NCBI GenBank assembly: GCA_946487895.1
Contig: CAMLUO010000002.1
Location: 1-64,000, forward strand
Direction: 5' to 3'
DNA: 64,000 nt
DNA from: an uncultured Clostridium sp.
GTDB taxonomy: Bacteria > Bacillota > Clostridia > TANB77 > CAG-508
The position numbers and the translations under genes were made by a program. Positions 27,313-37,580 of this stretch are shown here, piece by piece. Each line of letters begins with the position of its first letter. Within the stretch, counting starts at the first letter, position 1. The notes under the pieces are model-generated. The model saw only the letters and a list, made by a program, of their open reading frames with translations. It was not told the origin of the DNA and ran no database searches.

Positions 27313-27951
27313 TTAAAAATATTTTATACATAGCTTTAAAATATTAGTAGAAACAAAAATTTCTAATACTGATGAAACAATTAAAACCATCAGCATTATT
27401 AAAGAAAACACTGTATGTCTTAACATTTCGAGCTTAACATTTTCTTTTGTTTTGTCTTTCATAATTGATTTGTATAATTTTATGCCGCTAACAGATAATG
27501 CAAGTATTGCTGGAATTACTAATAAATTCTGCAGTAACAATAGGATAAGTACAAAGATTATACCTTTGGAAATTCCCATAATACTAATACATGCAGCTAT
27601 TGTATAACCTAAACAAAAGCCTCTATATGCTACTATTCCAAATACTACTGGAATTCCTATTATAGTCGTTCCAAAAAACCATAAACTTATCGCTAATATA
27701 ATATTTTGTCCGATACTTGTTTTCAACAATTCTACTAAATTCAAGTCTTCTGTACTTTTTAATTTTTCTATAAATTGATTCAAATATTCTGTTATTAATG
27801 TCTTTGGTTCTTGCCCTACATTATTTATAAAAAATACTCCTAAAAATATACCTATTACAAATAAAATACTTACTATTACATATTCTTTTTTGTTATTCAC
27901 AACATGTTCCTTTATCGTTTGTAAAATCAATCTTCGTTTGTTCTTTTTCAT
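27313..27951 (-). CDS. spoIIM: Stage II sporulation protein M
   Basis: The 212-residue protein has five or six membrane segments and the DUF95/SpoIIM pattern (IGIFLGVFFINNVG at the first segment, FGTTIIGIPVVFGIVAYRGFCLGYT region). SpoIIM with SpoIID and SpoIIP hydrolyses septal peptidoglycan during engulfment. It lies beside xerD, as in Bacillus. The LtaS/xerD/spoIIM stretch is on the minus strand. Confidence 0.92.
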   Translation of the reverse strand: MKKNKRRLILQTIKEHVVNNKKEYVIVSILFVIGIFLGVFFINNVGQEPKTLITEYLNQFIEKLKSTEDLNLVELLKTSIGQNIILAISLWFFGTTIIGIPVVFGIVAYRGFCLGYTIAACISIMGISKGIIFVLILLLLQNLLVIPAILALSVSGIKLYKSIMKDKTKENVKLEMLRHTVFSLIMLMVLIVSSVLEIFVSTNILKLCIKYF

Positions 27952-28018
27952 AAAAAATCTCCTTATAGTTTATACATAATGTGTATTCTATAAATAGATT
28001 TTTTAGAACTATTTTTTT

Positions 28019-28263
28019 GGTCAGTTTGGGGACAGGTTCGGCTTAACCACTTTTGGTCACTTTTGGGACGGCACTTCACTTTTAAGCATTCTAAACCACT
28101 AAAGTACTATTTCTCAACCTTTCTAAATATTTAAATACAAACTACAATACAAAAAAAAGACCAATTTCTGCAAAAAACTACAAAAAATTAGTCTTCATTT
28201 TAATAAAGTAGCGTCCCTAAACTATCCAAAAATGGTTAAGCCGAACCTGTCCCCAAACTGACC
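28019..28263. repeat. Pair of inverted GGGGACAGGTTCGG repeats (REPIN-like)
   Basis: A 55-bp copy starts GGTCAGTTTGGGGACAGGTT at 28019 and an inverted copy ends at 28263 (28208-28263), with about 134 bases between them and no open frame. The right copy provides the last codons of the EndoQ gene. A paired inverted layout is typical of REP doublets. A related single copy is at 35381-35441. Confidence 0.75.
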
Positions 28264-29441
28264 ACTCCGTAATTTCCGCCACCACCACTGTGGACTTCAC
28301 AATTTCCTTCTCTTGCATTTACTATGTTGTTCGCAATTTTTTCTCCAACCACTGCTTCAATATCATCTTTTGACAATTTGTGCAATATATTCATTTCTGT
28401 TTCAAAGGTATCTAGTAATTTTTCTATTGTTTTTCCACCAACTCCTGGAATAAATCCTAATGGTATTTGATATTGATATGGTGGTCTATTTTTTGGACTT
28501 TTACTTTCTTCTTTATCTTTTATTAATTCTATTCTGTCAAAAACTCCAAATGTTACATTCTTTCCTCCACACATTGGGCAAACTTCAACTGGCTCTTTTG
28601 TTTCAATTGATTTTTGACAGTCATCACAATATGTTCTATGGTATTTTCCTAATTTAGGGTCTAAACCATAATTTACTAATACTTTTCTTCCATCTTCATT
28701 TTTCAATGCTTTTACAATTTCTTTAAAGGATATATCTTCTACTAACATCTTATTATATTCTCTTGCAATTTTAGGTAAAGAATGAGCATCTGAATTTGTG
28801 ACAAATGTTTTATTTTCTAATTCTGAAATCATATCTGCTAAATATGTATCTGAACTTAAACCAAGCTCAACCGCAAATATTTTATCGAATTTTTCTCTGA
28901 AAATATTTTCTAATCTATCTGTACAATTTCCATAGTAGCTTTTATGTGGTGTAAATATATGTGCTGGTATTAATATTCCATTATATTTTTCTACTATATC
29001 TATCAATTCATATCCAGATACATTAGACCTTTGTGTACTTAAAGTAATATTTTTTATGTGATGGCTCATTTCTTGTGAAAAGCCTTTTATATCTTTTAAG
29101 TGTGGGAAAAAACAGATATTATGAGCACTACCACATTTTCCATTTCTTCCTTTTTCAGAGGTTTCTACTTCACTTCCTAATAATATACAAACTTTATCTT
29201 TATATATTATTCCTCCATCTTCTAACTCATATGCTTCTCCTGTTTTTAAGAAGTTCTCTATATCTTCAATAACATATGGTGATGCACAATCAATTATTCC
29301 ACATACATTTATTCCTTTTCTTTCTACACATTCTTTTGCTATATTTGCAAAATTTAAAGACCTCGCAGCCGTTATTTTGATTGGTTTTCCACTTTCACTT
29401 CTTCCTATGTGTATATGTAAATCTGCAAATATTTCGTACAT
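28236..29441 (-). CDS. Endonuclease Q-like PHP-domain protein
   Basis: The start at 29441 (MYEIFADLHIHIGR) has GGAGGAAT five bases upstream. The 401-residue protein has an N-terminal PHP metal domain (ADLHIHIG, VCGIIDCASP, PAHIFTPHKSYYG, TNSDAHSLP), a zinc ribbon (CDDCQKS, CPMCGG) and a helix-hairpin-helix region (IPGVGGKTIEKLL). This is the EndoQ layout: cleavage 5' of deaminated bases such as hypoxanthine and uracil. The final residues VVSLGTGSA come from the repeat, not the family. Confidence 0.87.
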   Translation of the reverse strand: MYEIFADLHIHIGRSESGKPIKITAARSLNFANIAKECVERKGINVCGIIDCASPYVIEDIENFLKTGEAYELEDGGIIYKDKVCILLGSEVETSEKGRNGKCGSAHNICFFPHLKDIKGFSQEMSHHIKNITLSTQRSNVSGYELIDIVEKYNGILIPAHIFTPHKSYYGNCTDRLENIFREKFDKIFAVELGLSSDTYLADMISELENKTFVTNSDAHSLPKIAREYNKMLVEDISFKEIVKALKNEDGRKVLVNYGLDPKLGKYHRTYCDDCQKSIETKEPVEVCPMCGGKNVTFGVFDRIELIKDKEESKSPKNRPPYQYQIPLGFIPGVGGKTIEKLLDTFETEMNILHKLSKDDIEAVVGEKIANNIVNAREGNCEVHSGGGGNYGVVSLGTGSA

Positions 29442-29485
29442 TTTTATTCCTCCAAATTTTTCTCCATTCAATAGTAGTTTATTTT

Positions 29486-30301
29486 CTAATTACTAGCACT
29501 TGTATTTTGTGCTGCTGCTGTTTTTTCATTCATATGTGACAATATTTTCTTTGTTGTTTCTTCACTAAATAATGGTCTATTATTTGAAATATGATGTTCT
29601 TCAAACATTTCATCTGCCAATTCTCTACTTTTTTCTTGCATTAATCCATCTATTTTAGGTTGATATTCATATACTACTTTTTGTATAAATTTTGTTAATT
29701 CTTCTGTTTCATTGTATATTTTAACTAACCTTCTCAAGGCTGTCATATTAACTGATTCACTAATATGTATTTGTTCTAAGTAATTAACAAATTCTATAAA
29801 AGTTCCTAAATATCTATTATACTCGTCTTTTAAATTTCTATGTTCTAGTAAAACTAATGCCTCGTCTGGCTGAAAGCCTATTCTCTCTGGTCTATCTAAA
29901 AGCATTCCTCCAAATTGGTCTACAAGTTCTAATATATCGCTTTCTTTCTCACGTGGATTGCTATTACTATATCTATTAATCTCTTCACATATCTTGCAAA
30001 AACGTTTTCCAAAGCCCATTCCTCTTAAGTAATTTGCTCCTTCTTTTGCATATGAATGAATTTTTTCTAAATCTTGTGCATTGTCTACTTTTTTACAGTT
30101 GCATAATAGGGATGCCGTTAATAAAAGGTTTGAATCTACTTGAATTTTTGAATAGTTTAAAAACATTCTTACTAGTTCTGTTTTAAATACTACTGATTTA
30201 TCAAAAAATATATTTGTCTTTTTTGATAAATAATACACTATTTCCATTTTTGATGCTAAATCTTCCTCTTCCAATATGTAATCTGCAAATGTATCCATCA
30301 T
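29486..30301 (-). CDS. Degenerate HD-GYP-like protein
   Basis: The start at 30301 (MMDTFADYI) follows AAAGGAGGACG. The 271-residue helical protein resembles an HD-GYP domain: LLLTASLLCNCKKVD aligns with the LLHDIGKV motif but has CN in place of HD; a GYP-like region reads RYSNSNPREKESDILELVDQ, and MLLDRPERIGFQPDEALVLL matches the family's later helices. Metal ligands are lost, so phosphodiesterase activity is unlikely. It may bind a nucleotide or protein. It lies between rnhA and EndoQ. Confidence 0.6.
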   Translation of the reverse strand: MMDTFADYILEEEDLASKMEIVYYLSKKTNIFFDKSVVFKTELVRMFLNYSKIQVDSNLLLTASLLCNCKKVDNAQDLEKIHSYAKEGANYLRGMGFGKRFCKICEEINRYSNSNPREKESDILELVDQFGGMLLDRPERIGFQPDEALVLLEHRNLKDEYNRYLGTFIEFVNYLEQIHISESVNMTALRRLVKIYNETEELTKFIQKVVYEYQPKIDGLMQEKSRELADEMFEEHHISNNRPLFSEETTKKILSHMNEKTAAAQNTSASN

Positions 30302-30396
30302 ATGCGTCCTCCTTTGTTCATAATCATACACTTTTATTATACGAAAAAATATCGTTTTTTTCAATATTTTTGCAATATGTAATAAAAATGTAATAT

Positions 30397-30825
30397 TTAT
30401 TCTATTGCGTTTCTAGCAAGCTCATCACATCTATTATTAAACTCATTATCACTATGTCCTTTTACTTTTATGAATTTTACTTGATGTGTTTTTGTTAATT
30501 CATATAGCTCTTTCCATAGTTCTTGATTCTTAACAGGTTCTTTACTTGAAGTTTTCCAATTATTTTTCACCCAATTTCCTATCCAATTTTGTAAAAATGC
30601 ATTAACCACATATGCACTATCACTATATAAATCTACTTGGCATGGAAATTTTAGCATTTTTAATGCTTCTATTACTGCTGTCAACTCCATTTCATTGTTT
30701 GTTGTATTTTTCTTTCCTCCTGAAATTTCTTTTTTATTTCCTTGATACATTAGTATTGCTCCCCAACCTCCTGGTCCAGGATTTCCTGAGCAAGCTCCAT
30801 CAGTATATATTGTAACTTTCTCCAT
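30397..30825 (-). CDS. rnhA: Ribonuclease HI
   Basis: The 142-residue protein has the full RNase H fold with [20 protein letters not shown] (Asp), [13 protein letters not shown] (Glu), [12 protein letters not shown] (Asp) and [17 protein letters not shown] (His, Asp). It degrades the RNA of RNA-DNA hybrids such as primers and R-loops. Normal length with the basic protrusion ([16 protein letters not shown]). Confidence 0.97.
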   Translation of the reverse strand: MEKVTIYTDGACSGNPGPGGWGAILMYQGNKKEISGGKKNTTNNEMELTAVIEALKMLKFPCQVDLYSDSAYVVNAFLQNWIGNWVKNNWKTSSKEPVKNQELWKELYELTKTHQVKFIKVKGHSDNEFNNRCDELARNAIE

Positions 30826-30902
30826 CTTTTCTTTCCTTTCTTAAATTGCTTATTTTTAATCACAAAACATTTCTTAACTTTTATTGATTTTCTCATGTTT
30901 AT

Positions 30903-30931
30903 TTGTATTTTAGCCGTTTTTATGGTATCAT
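30903..30931 (+). promoter_or_regulatory. Candidate promoter of tmcAL
   Basis: TTGTAT (30903-30908), 17 bases, then TATCAT (30926-30931). It is a moderate sigma-A match, about 43 bases before the ATG, which is preceded by AGGAGG. Confidence 0.45.
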
Positions 30932-30973
30932 TATATCAGTTATGAAAAAAATATACAAGATAGGAGGTTCAAT

Positions 30974-32206
30974 ATGGGCAAAGTTTTAGGGATTATTGCA
31001 GAATATAATCCATTTCACAATGGTCATTTATATCACTTGCAAGAATCAAAAAAACAAACAGGTTCTACATATACCGTTGCCATCATGAGTGGGAACTTTA
31101 CTCAACGTGGCAGTACATCTATCATAGACAAATGGTCTAAAGCTGAAATTGCTCTTTATTGTGGTGTTGATTTAGTCATCGAACTTCCTGTTTTATATAG
31201 CATTTCAAGTGCTGAAAATTTTGCAGATGGAGCTATTAAAATATTAGACTCATTAAAGGTTGTTGATTATTTATCATTTGGTGCTGAAACAGCTGACATT
31301 CCTACCTTGCAGCAAATTGCTAAAGTTCTTTATACAGAACCAAGACAATATAAAACACTTTTATCTCATGAATTAAAGAAAGGTTTATCTTTTCCAAAGG
31401 CTAGAGAAAATGCATTAATGATGTACCTAAATGATATTAGAAGATTTACAAATGTTATTTCTTCTCCTAACAATATTTTAGGAATTGAATATTTAAAAGC
31501 TTTGATGAAATATAAGAGTAACATCCAACCTGTTGCTATTCATAGGTCTTCAGTTGGATATAATGATTTAGAATATACAGATAATATGGCAAGTAGCACA
31601 GCTATTCGTAATATTATTAAAAATAATGGTTTTGATGTATTGAGAAATGTTATTCCAGAGCCTAGTTATTCTATTTTAATAAAAAATATTAAACAAGGCC
31701 ACATTGTTCCAGATTTATCAACTTTCGAAAAGGAAATTATATATAATTTAAGAAAAATGGATGTTTCTGAAATTGCTGAACTTCCTGATGTTTCTGAAGG
31801 TTTGGAATTTGCTTTAAAAAATGCTGCAAATTCATGTAATACTTTGAATGAATTTTTGAATATAATAAAGTCTAAAAGATATACTACTACTCGTATTCAA
31901 CGTATTTTAGTGTATTCTTTACTTGGTATTACGAAAAAAGATATGGAATTGTCAAAAAAGGTTACTCCTTATGTTAGGGTTCTTGCTACTAATAAACGTG
32001 GAAAATACCTAATTTCTGAGATTTTAAAGGCTAACCCTAAACTTGAAATTGTTACTTCTGTTAAACGTTATTTGGATAGTAATCCTAACAAGAATTATCA
32101 ATTATTGCTTGATAAGGATATTTGGGCTACTAATGTTTATACTATTGGCTATGAGGCTGATTCTTGGAATAATTTGGATTTTACTAAGAAGATTATTACG
32201 TTGTAA
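30974..32206 (+). CDS. tmcAL: tRNA(Met) cytidine acetate ligase TmcAL
   Basis: The 410-residue protein begins LGIIAEYNPFHNGHLYHL, the nucleotidyltransferase HxGH-type motif of TmcAL (YlbM), and continues TVAIMSGNFTQRG, LVIELP and SSTAIRN. TmcAL makes N4-acetylcytidine at the wobble base of elongator tRNA-Met from acetate and ATP. A tRNA with a CAT anticodon lies about 700 bases further on, possibly coincidental. It is a lone plus-strand gene with its own ribosome site; a GGGGACG hairpin begins at the stop codon. Confidence 0.95.
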   Translation: MGKVLGIIAEYNPFHNGHLYHLQESKKQTGSTYTVAIMSGNFTQRGSTSIIDKWSKAEIALYCGVDLVIELPVLYSISSAENFADGAIKILDSLKVVDYLSFGAETADIPTLQQIAKVLYTEPRQYKTLLSHELKKGLSFPKARENALMMYLNDIRRFTNVISSPNNILGIEYLKALMKYKSNIQPVAIHRSSVGYNDLEYTDNMASSTAIRNIIKNNGFDVLRNVIPEPSYSILIKNIKQGHIVPDLSTFEKEIIYNLRKMDVSEIAELPDVSEGLEFALKNAANSCNTLNEFLNIIKSKRYTTTRIQRILVYSLLGITKKDMELSKKVTPYVRVLATNKRGKYLISEILKANPKLEIVTSVKRYLDSNPNKNYQLLLDKDIWATNVYTIGYEADSWNNLDFTKKIITL

Positions 32207-32238
32207 TGTCGCATTGGGGACGTTTCTCATGCGACATT
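32205..32238. repeat. GGGGACGTTTC hairpin repeat
   Basis: AATGTCGCAT (32205-32214) and ATGCGACATT (32229-32238) form a perfect 10-bp stem around TGGGGACGTTTCTC. It overlaps the tmcAL stop on one side and supplies the final codons of the dinD remnant on the other. Confidence 0.75.
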
Positions 32239-32474
32239 TTTATTATAGCACTTTCTTTTATCTCCATTTTGTGCTATTACATAACAAGCATAACAAGTTA
32301 ATTTATAATCTTTTTGTTTTCTTTCTACTCCTAAGCCTATTTGCACCATTTTGTCGACGTCAACAAAATGGTCAAACGCATCAATACCAGTATTTTCACT
32401 CCATTCTCATTAAAGTGTTTAATATCTTCAAAAATTTGATAATTATAATTTTGAATTTCTTTTAGCTTATTCAT
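32227..32474 (-). pseudogene. dinD: DinD-like protein remnant
   Basis: From the ATG at 32474 the frame reads YQIFEDIKHFNENG; a second frame then continues DAFDHFVDVDKMVQIGLGVE and KDYKLTCYACYVIAQNGDKRK, matching the DHF.DV.KMV.IGSGA and RYACYLIAQNGDPRK parts of the DNA-damage-inducible DinD family. The middle part (usual EYWYARDLMKVLEY region) and the C-terminal half are missing, and the frame changes near 32400. The tail is encoded by the GGGGACG hairpin. A decayed gene. Nothing else is seen in 32240-32518. Confidence 0.65.
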
Positions 32475-32518
32475 AAATCGTCATCTTTTAACTGTTGTGC
32501 ATTATATATAAGTAAAAC

Positions 32519-32752
32519 TTAAATCTTAACTTTATACTCTCTATATTTATCACATAAATTCAATGTACTTTTATTAAAAATTTTATCTTTAGGTATTAAA
32601 TACATTTCTGATTTCTCATTTAGTACAAATAAAAAGTCATAATCCTGCGTATCATTTAATGGAATTGAAACGACATATCCATTTGTAGTAAAATATGCTA
32701 TTGCCATACCTAAACTAGAATTTCCTTTTTCTTTATTTGTTTTAAAATTCAT
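32519..32752 (-). pseudogene. PD-(D/E)XK endonuclease-like remnant
   Basis: The 77-residue frame resembles group I intron-associated PD-(D/E)XK proteins (KEKGNSSLGMAIAYFTTNGY, then VVSIPLNDTQDYDFLF) but lacks the central strand with the QVKTT catalytic lysine. It resumes at VLNEKSEMYLIPKDKI and STLNLCDKYREYKVK, which in relatives follows that strand. It looks like an in-frame internal deletion of a homing-type or restriction-like nuclease. A divergent short protein is possible but less likely. It is located beside tRNA genes. Confidence 0.5.
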
Positions 32753-32819
32753 CGCTCTCTCCTTTCAAAACATTTGTTTGTTTTATAGTTAAAAATAAAA
32801 TACAAGTCTCCTTGTATTT

Positions 32820-32905
32820 TGGTGGGCAGGGAAGGATTCGAACCTTCGTACTCAAATGAGAACAGATTTACAGTCTGCCGCCTTTAGCCACTCGGCCACC
32901 TACCC
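32820..32905 (-). tRNA. tRNA-Tyr (GTA)
   Basis: Minus strand: GGGTAGG acceptor, D-arm GCCGAGTGGCTAAAGGC, anticodon loop CTGTAAA (GTA), a long variable arm, T-arm GGTTCGAATCC, and CCTGCCC-A-CCA encoded at the 3' end. The long variable arm is typical of bacterial tRNA-Tyr. Confidence 0.95.
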
Positions 32906-32920
32906 AAATATAAATAAAAA

Positions 32921-32997
32921 TGGTGCTCCCTCAAGGATTCGAACCTTGGACCCACCGGTTATGAGCCGGTTGCTCTGACCAACTGAGCTAAGGGAGC
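32921..32997 (-). tRNA. tRNA-Met (CAT); tRNA-Ile2 not excluded
   Basis: Minus strand: GCTCCCT acceptor, TAGCTCAGTTGGTCAGAGCA, anticodon loop CTCATAA, T-arm GGTTCGAATCC, AGGGAGC-A-CCA. It lacks the C1-A72 mismatch of initiator tRNA. A CAT anticodon may be elongator Met or a lysidine-modified Ile2; the sequence alone does not decide. Confidence 0.9.
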
Positions 32998-33101
32998 ATC
33001 TATGCTCTTTTTATTTGAGCACATTTAGAAGTATAAACCATTTTAGAACAAAAGTCAATACTTTTTCGAAAATTTTTCATTTCAAGTACAAATATTTTTT
33101 A

Positions 33102-34077
33102 TTACAAGTTTTCTAATACATCTTCATAACAAGTAACAGGCTTTGCTCCCTGTTTAATTAAATCATTTGTACCAATAGAATTTAAAGAATTAATATTGCC
33201 GTGGTACAACAAAAACCTCTTTTCCCTGTTCTAAGGCAAAATCAACTGTTAATAGTGTTCCACTTTTCTTTTTAGCTTCTATAACTAGCACCGCTTCACT
33301 TAAGCCACTAATTATACGATTTCTAGCTGGGAAATTCATCTTATCTGGCATAGTTCCCAATGGATATTCGGAGATAATAGTACCACCAACCTTCAATATT
33401 TCATTTTGTAAAGTTTCATTTTCTTTTGGATATATAATATCTAAGCCACTACCAACTACAGCTATTGGATTGCCAATTGCAAATAGAGTATTGTGGACAA
33501 CTTTTCCACATGTGGATAAGTTATCCACTTTTTTAGCCTTTAGATTTCCGATATGTGAATAACTATCCACACCTTTTGCTAATCCACTAACTATGTTAAA
33601 TCCACTTTTCGCTAAACTATACCCAAAATATTTTGCAGCCTTTTTTCCATATTCACTTGCTTCCCTGCAACCAATAATCGCAATAGAAAGCCCTTGAAAG
33701 TCTTTAATATTTCCTTTTACAAACAGACTTATAGGATAATCATATATATTTTTTAACACTTGTGGATAACTTTCATCATTTATTGAAATAATATCCACAT
33801 TTAACTCTTTCATCTTTCTTATCTGCTCATCAACTTGTTTTTTTATTTTTTCATCAATAATATTTTCTGCTAGCTTTTCCCCTATACCATCAATTTCCAT
33901 TAAATCTTTTTTTGATAAATTATATATTTTTTCTGGATTTTTATAGATTTCTAATAGTTTTTGCTTCCTTCTACTCCCTAAATTTTCTACCATAGAAAAC
34001 CAAATCCAAAATCTCTTTTCTTCTAAATTTCCCATAAATTTATTATATATATTCCACCTTTCTATTTTTAATTTCAT
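33102..34077 (-). CDS. dprA: DNA processing protein DprA, frame interrupted by one C (CGGC site)
   Basis: The protein has an N-terminal HhH-like region, then the Rossmann DprA domain: SIAIIGCREASEYGKKAAKYFG, spread over the nucleotide loop, GLAKGVDSYSHIG, AVVGSGLDIIYPKEN and ARNRIISGLSEAVLVIEA. The zero frame runs into CGG (33201-33199) and ends three codons later. Without the C it continues VVPGNINSLNSIGTNDLIKQ and GAKPVTCYEDVLENL, the normal end. Total 324 residues. DprA loads RecA on incoming single-stranded DNA. The start is uncertain because no strong ribosome site is seen. Confidence 0.9.
33199..33201 (-). other. +1 frameshift / CGGC site in dprA
   Basis: The coding strand reads GTA CCA C GGC AAT ATT. 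The zero frame gives CGG CAA TAT and then TAA. Omitting C restores the conserved VPGN motif of DprA. Confidence 0.85.
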
Positions 34078-34149
34078 CTTCTTTTTTTGGATTTTATCGA
34101 AATAATAATAAATGACTAAATTTTTGAATAAAATAAATAATAAAATTTT

Positions 34150-34200
34150 TAATTTTCCTGCAATAGACTATTTTATTTAATACTCTATTACAGGAATTTT
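34150..34200 (-). terminator. Terminator after folD
   Basis: On the minus strand TTCCTGTAATAGA pairs with TCTATTGCAGGAA (one mismatch), followed by an AT-rich T-containing tail (AAATTAAAAATTTTA). Moderate. Confidence 0.6.
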
Positions 34201-34203
34201 TAT

Positions 34204-35067
34204 TTAAAACATTGTATTTTCATCGTTTTGTTCTTTAGCTGCTTTTATAACATTATTCATAAGCATAGCTATTGTCATTGGCCCAACTCCTCCAGGAACT
34301 GGTGTTATATAACTTGCTATTGGTTCAACTTCTTTAAAATCAACATCACCAACAAGTTTTCCATCTTCATTTCTATTAATTCCAACATCAATTATAACTA
34401 CTCCTGGTTTGACCATATCTTTAGTAACAAATTTAGCTTTTCCAATTGCTGAAATTACTACATCTGCTCTTTTTGTATGTTCTTTTAAATTTTTAGTTTT
34501 AGAATGGCATACGGTAACAGTTGCATTTTTTGATAAACAACATTGTATCAAAGGCTTTCCAACAATATTACTTCTTCCTAATATTACCACATCTTTACCT
34601 GTTAAGTCAATATTATACTCTTCAAACATTTTCATAACACCATATGGCGTACATGATATGAATGTATCTTCTCCTATACACAATTTTCCTACACTTGATG
34701 GTGTAAAACCATCCACATCTTTTCTATATGTTATTGTTTTAAATGCTTGATTTATATTTAAATGTTCTGGTACTGGACTTTGTAATAAGATTCCATTTAT
34801 ACTTTTATCTTCATTTAATTTCTTTATCAAATCAATCAATTCTTCTTGTGTTGTTTCATCTGATAAAAGGTGTTCTTCATATTCTATCCCAATTTCTTCG
34901 CATGCTCTGCTTTTATTTCTTACATACACTTTAGATGCTGGATTATCTCCAACCATTATTACTGCAAGTTTTGGATTTATTCCTTTTGATTTTAATTCAT
35001 CACATTCAACTTTTAATTCTTTTCTTATTTTTTTTGCTAATTCTTTTCCATCAATAATTGTTGCCAT
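34204..35067 (-). CDS. folD: Bifunctional methylenetetrahydrofolate dehydrogenase/cyclohydrolase FolD
   Basis: The 287-residue protein has the catalytic YVRNKSRACEEIGI (Tyr and Lys region), GILLQSPVPEHLN, DVDGFTPSSVGKL, the nucleotide fold VVILGRSNIVGKPLIQ and PVPGGVGPMTIAMLM. It interconverts methylene-, methenyl- and formyl-tetrahydrofolate in the cytosol. The gene sits behind a small hypothetical gene and ligA on the same strand. Confidence 0.97.
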   Translation of the reverse strand: MATIIDGKELAKKIRKELKVECDELKSKGINPKLAVIMVGDNPASKVYVRNKSRACEEIGIEYEEHLLSDETTQEELIDLIKKLNEDKSINGILLQSPVPEHLNINQAFKTITYRKDVDGFTPSSVGKLCIGEDTFISCTPYGVMKMFEEYNIDLTGKDVVILGRSNIVGKPLIQCCLSKNATVTVCHSKTKNLKEHTKRADVVISAIGKAKFVTKDMVKPGVVIIDVGINRNEDGKLVGDVDFKEVEPIASYITPVPGGVGPMTIAMLMNNVIKAAKEQNDENTMF

Positions 35068-35098
35068 TTTTACTTCATACCTTTCTAACTTTTATTTT

Positions 35099-35341
35099 TC
35101 AATCTTCTGTTGTCATTTTATATTCAATGTCTTCCATATATGGAAACATCTCTTTTACTCTCTTCAATGTCAACATCAACATTTTTGGTTGTGGATTTTT
35201 TTTGTGCTCTGATAATAGTTTTTGTGTATAACAATTCTCTGCTGTTTTAAATAAAAGATACCTATTTCCAACATAAGTATAATATATTTGGTATCCATTT
35301 TTTAAGTCAAACCACATTTTTTCAAATGTATAATCTTCCAT
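35099..35341 (-). CDS. Small hypothetical protein between ligA and folD
   Basis: The preferred start is the ATG at 35341 (MEDYTFEKMWFDLKNG), which has AAAGGAACG upstream; the frame extends to an ATG at 35365 without a site. The 80-residue protein has a strand-rich first half (GYQIYYTYVGNRYLLFKTAE) and a helical second half (KKNPQPKMLMLTLKRVKEMF). I do not recognise the family. It is probably cotranscribed with folD. Confidence 0.6.
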   Translation of the reverse strand: MEDYTFEKMWFDLKNGYQIYYTYVGNRYLLFKTAENCYTQKLLSEHKKNPQPKMLMLTLKRVKEMFPYMEDIEYKMTTED

Positions 35342-35380
35342 TAATCTTTTCGTTCCTTTCTCCATAAATTATCACTTTTT

Positions 35381-37453
<2,073 letters not shown>

Positions 37454-37538
37454 TTATTTTTCACATTACTTCTAATTATTTGCAGATTTTTTAATTTATA
37501 GCTTTGTGATTTTCTTTATGTATTATATACAATTTTTC

Positions 37539-37580
37539 AAAAAAAGAAAAGGAATTTTATAAAATATTATAATTCCTTTT
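37539..37580 (-). terminator. Terminator of the 925-codon gene
   Basis: AAAAGGAATT (37547-37556) pairs with AATTCCTTTT (37571-37580). On the minus strand CTTTTTTTG follows. It overlaps the stop codon at 37567-37569. Confidence 0.75.

Noticed and set aside
32043..32465. Plus-strand frame running from tmcAL into the following gap
   Set aside because: It is out of frame with tmcAL, very Leu/Phe-rich as expected from antisense or shifted AT-rich DNA, and has no start signal; the minus-strand dinD remnant explains the gap.
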